Source: an uncultured Clostridia bacterium (GTDB lineage Bacteria > Bacillota > Clostridia > TANB77 > CAG-508). From it: a DNA stretch of 64,000 nucleotides. The stretch is from assembly GCA_946529215.1 (NCBI GenBank), contig CAMMZC010000001.1, forward strand, positions 94,180 to 158,179, read 5' to 3'. The notes beneath the pieces are model-generated. The model did no database searches. It was not told where the DNA came from and saw only the letters and a program-made list of their open reading frames with translations. Both the position numbers and the translations under genes were made by a program. Positions 61,981 through 64,000 of this stretch are shown here, piece by piece (within the stretch, counting starts at the first letter, position 1; every line of letters begins with the position of its first letter).

Positions 61981-63972
61981 TTATTGCTCAGTCGCAAGTC
62001 TCCTTGTAGTTTTTCTTCCACCTCTAGTTGCTTTTTGAGCTTCTTTTTTCTTTTCATCTTTATATTGTGTTGGATTAAATACATTTGATTTTCCCCAATG
62101 CTCTTCTACAAATTTATCAAATTCCAAAGCATCAGTTTCATCCATATTTAGTCTCATTTCTTTTATATTTCCAGGAGTAATGCTATTTGTTATTACATAT
62201 TCTCCATCAATATATTCTAATATATTTCTATATTCAAATAATTTTGCATCAGTAATTTTTCTAAAATACTGTGTTGCATTATCAAAGAAATAGTCAAATT
62301 TCCCTTCCATTGTTTTTTCTTTTCTGTAGTTATCTGTATATTCATCTACTCTTTTTACAGGAATACACTCTGTAACTCTTTCTATATATCTTTTTCCTCT
62401 AAAGTCTTTTGATAAGTGAATATCAAAATTTAATACTTGTACAACTTGTTCTTCTGCTGTTCTTTCATTTCTAAATACTCCAGCTCTAAGCATAGAGTTT
62501 CTAAGTGCTGTGACTAAATCTGGAAATGTTTTTGCGTGGTGAGTAAATAATGTAAATTTAGAAGCAACCTGTGCTGATTGTATCATCCAAGATGCAACAG
62601 GGTCAGTTGCAACCTCACCTATGATGTTAACTGCACCATCAGTTTTTTTCTGAACGTCCAAACATTCTTGTCCAGCAATCGTATCTGTCTCACGCATTGA
62701 TAAAATATTTCTTGTTGGATAAACTTTTCTTAAGTGTAACTCAAATGCAGTTTCTGTTATACGTAAGTTCATTGTTTCATAAATATTTTCAATCATACCC
62801 ATAAGTAAAGTTGTTTTACCACAACCTTGCTCACCTGTGATTGATGTAATTCTTGCACCTTTTACAAGATATTTTAATAATTCAATTGCCTCTTCTTTTC
62901 CTGGTGTATTTCCTGTCCATTGTTCAAGTGTTGCTCTTTTTACGTCGAATTTTCTTACAAAGAATGCCCATGTTTCAGACATACTTGGTCTTACAACAAC
63001 TACACGAGAACCATCTTTCATTTCGTTAATTTTATATCCATTTGTGTCTGATAATTGTCCTGGATTGTTGTATTTATATATATTTTGGCAAACTCTTTTT
63101 AATTCTGCTTCTGATCCAAAAGACAAAAACGCAAGTCTTATTGATTTACCTTGGAAAAATATCCAAATACTATCACATGCCCTTTGTACTTTGTGTTCTT
63201 GTACTTGAGTTAGATAGTCTCCTCCATCTGTTTGAGCAACTTGACTTAAAAAGCTTTCTGGTAGTCCAGATACACCACCAGATACTCCATCTATGTTCAT
63301 ATCTCTTATTTCATCTATACTACTATATCCTTTGTATTTTTGATATATTCTTTGAACAACTATATTAAGTTTGTCTGAAAAAGAAAGTGCTACATTTTCT
63401 TTTTCAAAAATTTCTTCAATCTCTTCTTCTGTAATAACATAACAAGGTTTTGTTTCTCCTTCTAGATATTTAAGTACAGCTAAATTGTATTTTTTTATTA
63501 TCTCTGTTAATGCTTCATATCCATATTCTTTTTTATAAACGTATAAAATTATATCAAATTTATCTTGTGGTGTAAGCATTGATGGAATATCGAAAGGAAT
63601 TGCTTTAGATACATTTATCTCATTTACGCCATATTCTTTAGACAACAAGTCAAAAATAAGTTCTTTTACATATTTTTTATCATTAACATCACCATATGTA
63701 CATCCTTTTAAAGCTTTTTTTAACTCATATTTTTTATTTTTTCTTCTAATCAATTCTTCTTCAGAAAGGCCTATATCATACAAGTTTATTTTTGTTATTT
63801 CATCTAATCTTCTTTTTACATATTCTATCATTTTATCTAGTGTATATGTTTGTTCATCTACATCTATCTCTTGTACAACTTCAGCTTTTTGTTTTAACAA
63901 TATATATTGTCTTATTATCACAATAGCTATGGTGATTATAACTAAAATTAATATAATATTCGTTATTGTCAT
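61981..63972 (-). CDS. TadA/CpaF-like secretion ATPase with N-terminal membrane helix
   Basis: A 663-residue motor. Unlike typical TadA it begins with a membrane helix (about 3-22). A helical N-terminal domain (about 40-230) leads to the ATPase core with Walker A GEQGCGKTT (380-388), RETDTIAGQE near 427, Walker B VNIIGEV with Glu453, and THHAKTF near 478. The C-terminal end is basic (KKEAQKATRGGRKTTRRLATEQ, last 22 residues). RBS AAAGGATGCTAGAA; the operon promoter must lie beyond the right edge or in a gene outside. Confidence 0.82.
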   Translation of the reverse strand: MTITNIILILVIITIAIVIIRQYILLKQKAEVVQEIDVDEQTYTLDKMIEYVKRRLDEITKINLYDIGLSEEELIRRKNKKYELKKALKGCTYGDVNDKKYVKELIFDLLSKEYGVNEINVSKAIPFDIPSMLTPQDKFDIILYVYKKEYGYEALTEIIKKYNLAVLKYLEGETKPCYVITEEEIEEIFEKENVALSFSDKLNIVVQRIYQKYKGYSSIDEIRDMNIDGVSGGVSGLPESFLSQVAQTDGGDYLTQVQEHKVQRACDSIWIFFQGKSIRLAFLSFGSEAELKRVCQNIYKYNNPGQLSDTNGYKINEMKDGSRVVVVRPSMSETWAFFVRKFDVKRATLEQWTGNTPGKEEAIELLKYLVKGARITSITGEQGCGKTTLLMGMIENIYETMNLRITETAFELHLRKVYPTRNILSMRETDTIAGQECLDVQKKTDGAVNIIGEVATDPVASWMIQSAQVASKFTLFTHHAKTFPDLVTALRNSMLRAGVFRNERTAEEQVVQVLNFDIHLSKDFRGKRYIERVTECIPVKRVDEYTDNYRKEKTMEGKFDYFFDNATQYFRKITDAKLFEYRNILEYIDGEYVITNSITPGNIKEMRLNMDETDALEFDKFVEEHWGKSNVFNPTQYKDEKKKEAQKATRGGRKTTRRLATEQ

Positions 63973-64000
63973 TTTCTAGCATCCTTTCTATTATTTATTT

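Overview
The window reads as chromosomal DNA of a low-GC, spore-forming Gram-positive bacterium, most likely an uncultured member of the Clostridia. The basis is the very AT-rich coding and intergenic sequence, strong GGAGG-type ribosome sites, and sporulation genes (spoIIE, spoIVB, spoVT) together with mreB, ftsK/spoIIIE, ftsY, an ileS T-box and a Firmicutes-type DUF4364 gene. Nearly all genes lie on the minus strand; only an amidase-like gene and spoVT are on the plus strand. I see no tRNA, rRNA, CRISPR array, transposase or integrase gene.

Layout. 1-10252: a Gram-positive type IV pilus locus, transcribed right to left: pilM-pilN fusion, pilO-like, pilP-like, major pilin, pilD, two minor pseudopilins, pilB, pilT, pilC and a further prepilin cut by the window edge. 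10372-20554: ychF, spoIVB, mreB, a surface protein with cadherin-like repeats, a glucosaminidase with a dockerin, a small membrane protein and spoIIE. 20854-29615: a CobW-type metal GTPase, a probable type I toxin-antitoxin pair, and the miaB - HAD - four DUF2007-like paralogues - mutS operon. 29737-34348: ileS behind a DUF1653 gene and a T-box leader, then a GC-rich mini-cassette for a 40-residue peptide. 34350-41846: two tandem polysaccharide deacetylases, trmL, an M23 peptidase, an amidase-like protein and a beta-CASP nuclease. 41892-53899: a coiled-coil protein, ftsK, DUF5665, UPF0182, ftsY, spoVT and a second large unknown protein. 54175-63972: a Tad-like secretion or pilus locus with an ATPase, a TadB-TadC fusion, and at least five small paralogues sharing an unusual MENASKAL-type N-terminus.

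The most unusual signal concerns the codon CGG. spoIVB and one pseudopilin gene are each broken by a +1 frameshift, and in both the zero-frame codon at the break is CGG followed by A; skipping the C gives GGA and restores the expected protein. Reading every CGG trinucleotide in the window by eye, I found no other in-frame CGG in any gene (very roughly 18,000 codons). This fits an unassigned or starved CGG codon that drives +1 frameshifting, though two assembly errors cannot be excluded from one sequence. Other points of interest are WalR-type boxes at the mreB, autolysin and type IV pilus promoters; Spo0A-type boxes at the toxin and M23 promoters; a repeated roughly 225-bp non-coding element whose two copies show compensatory changes in a predicted stem; and an amidase-like protein with a zinc-ligand His replaced by Asn.
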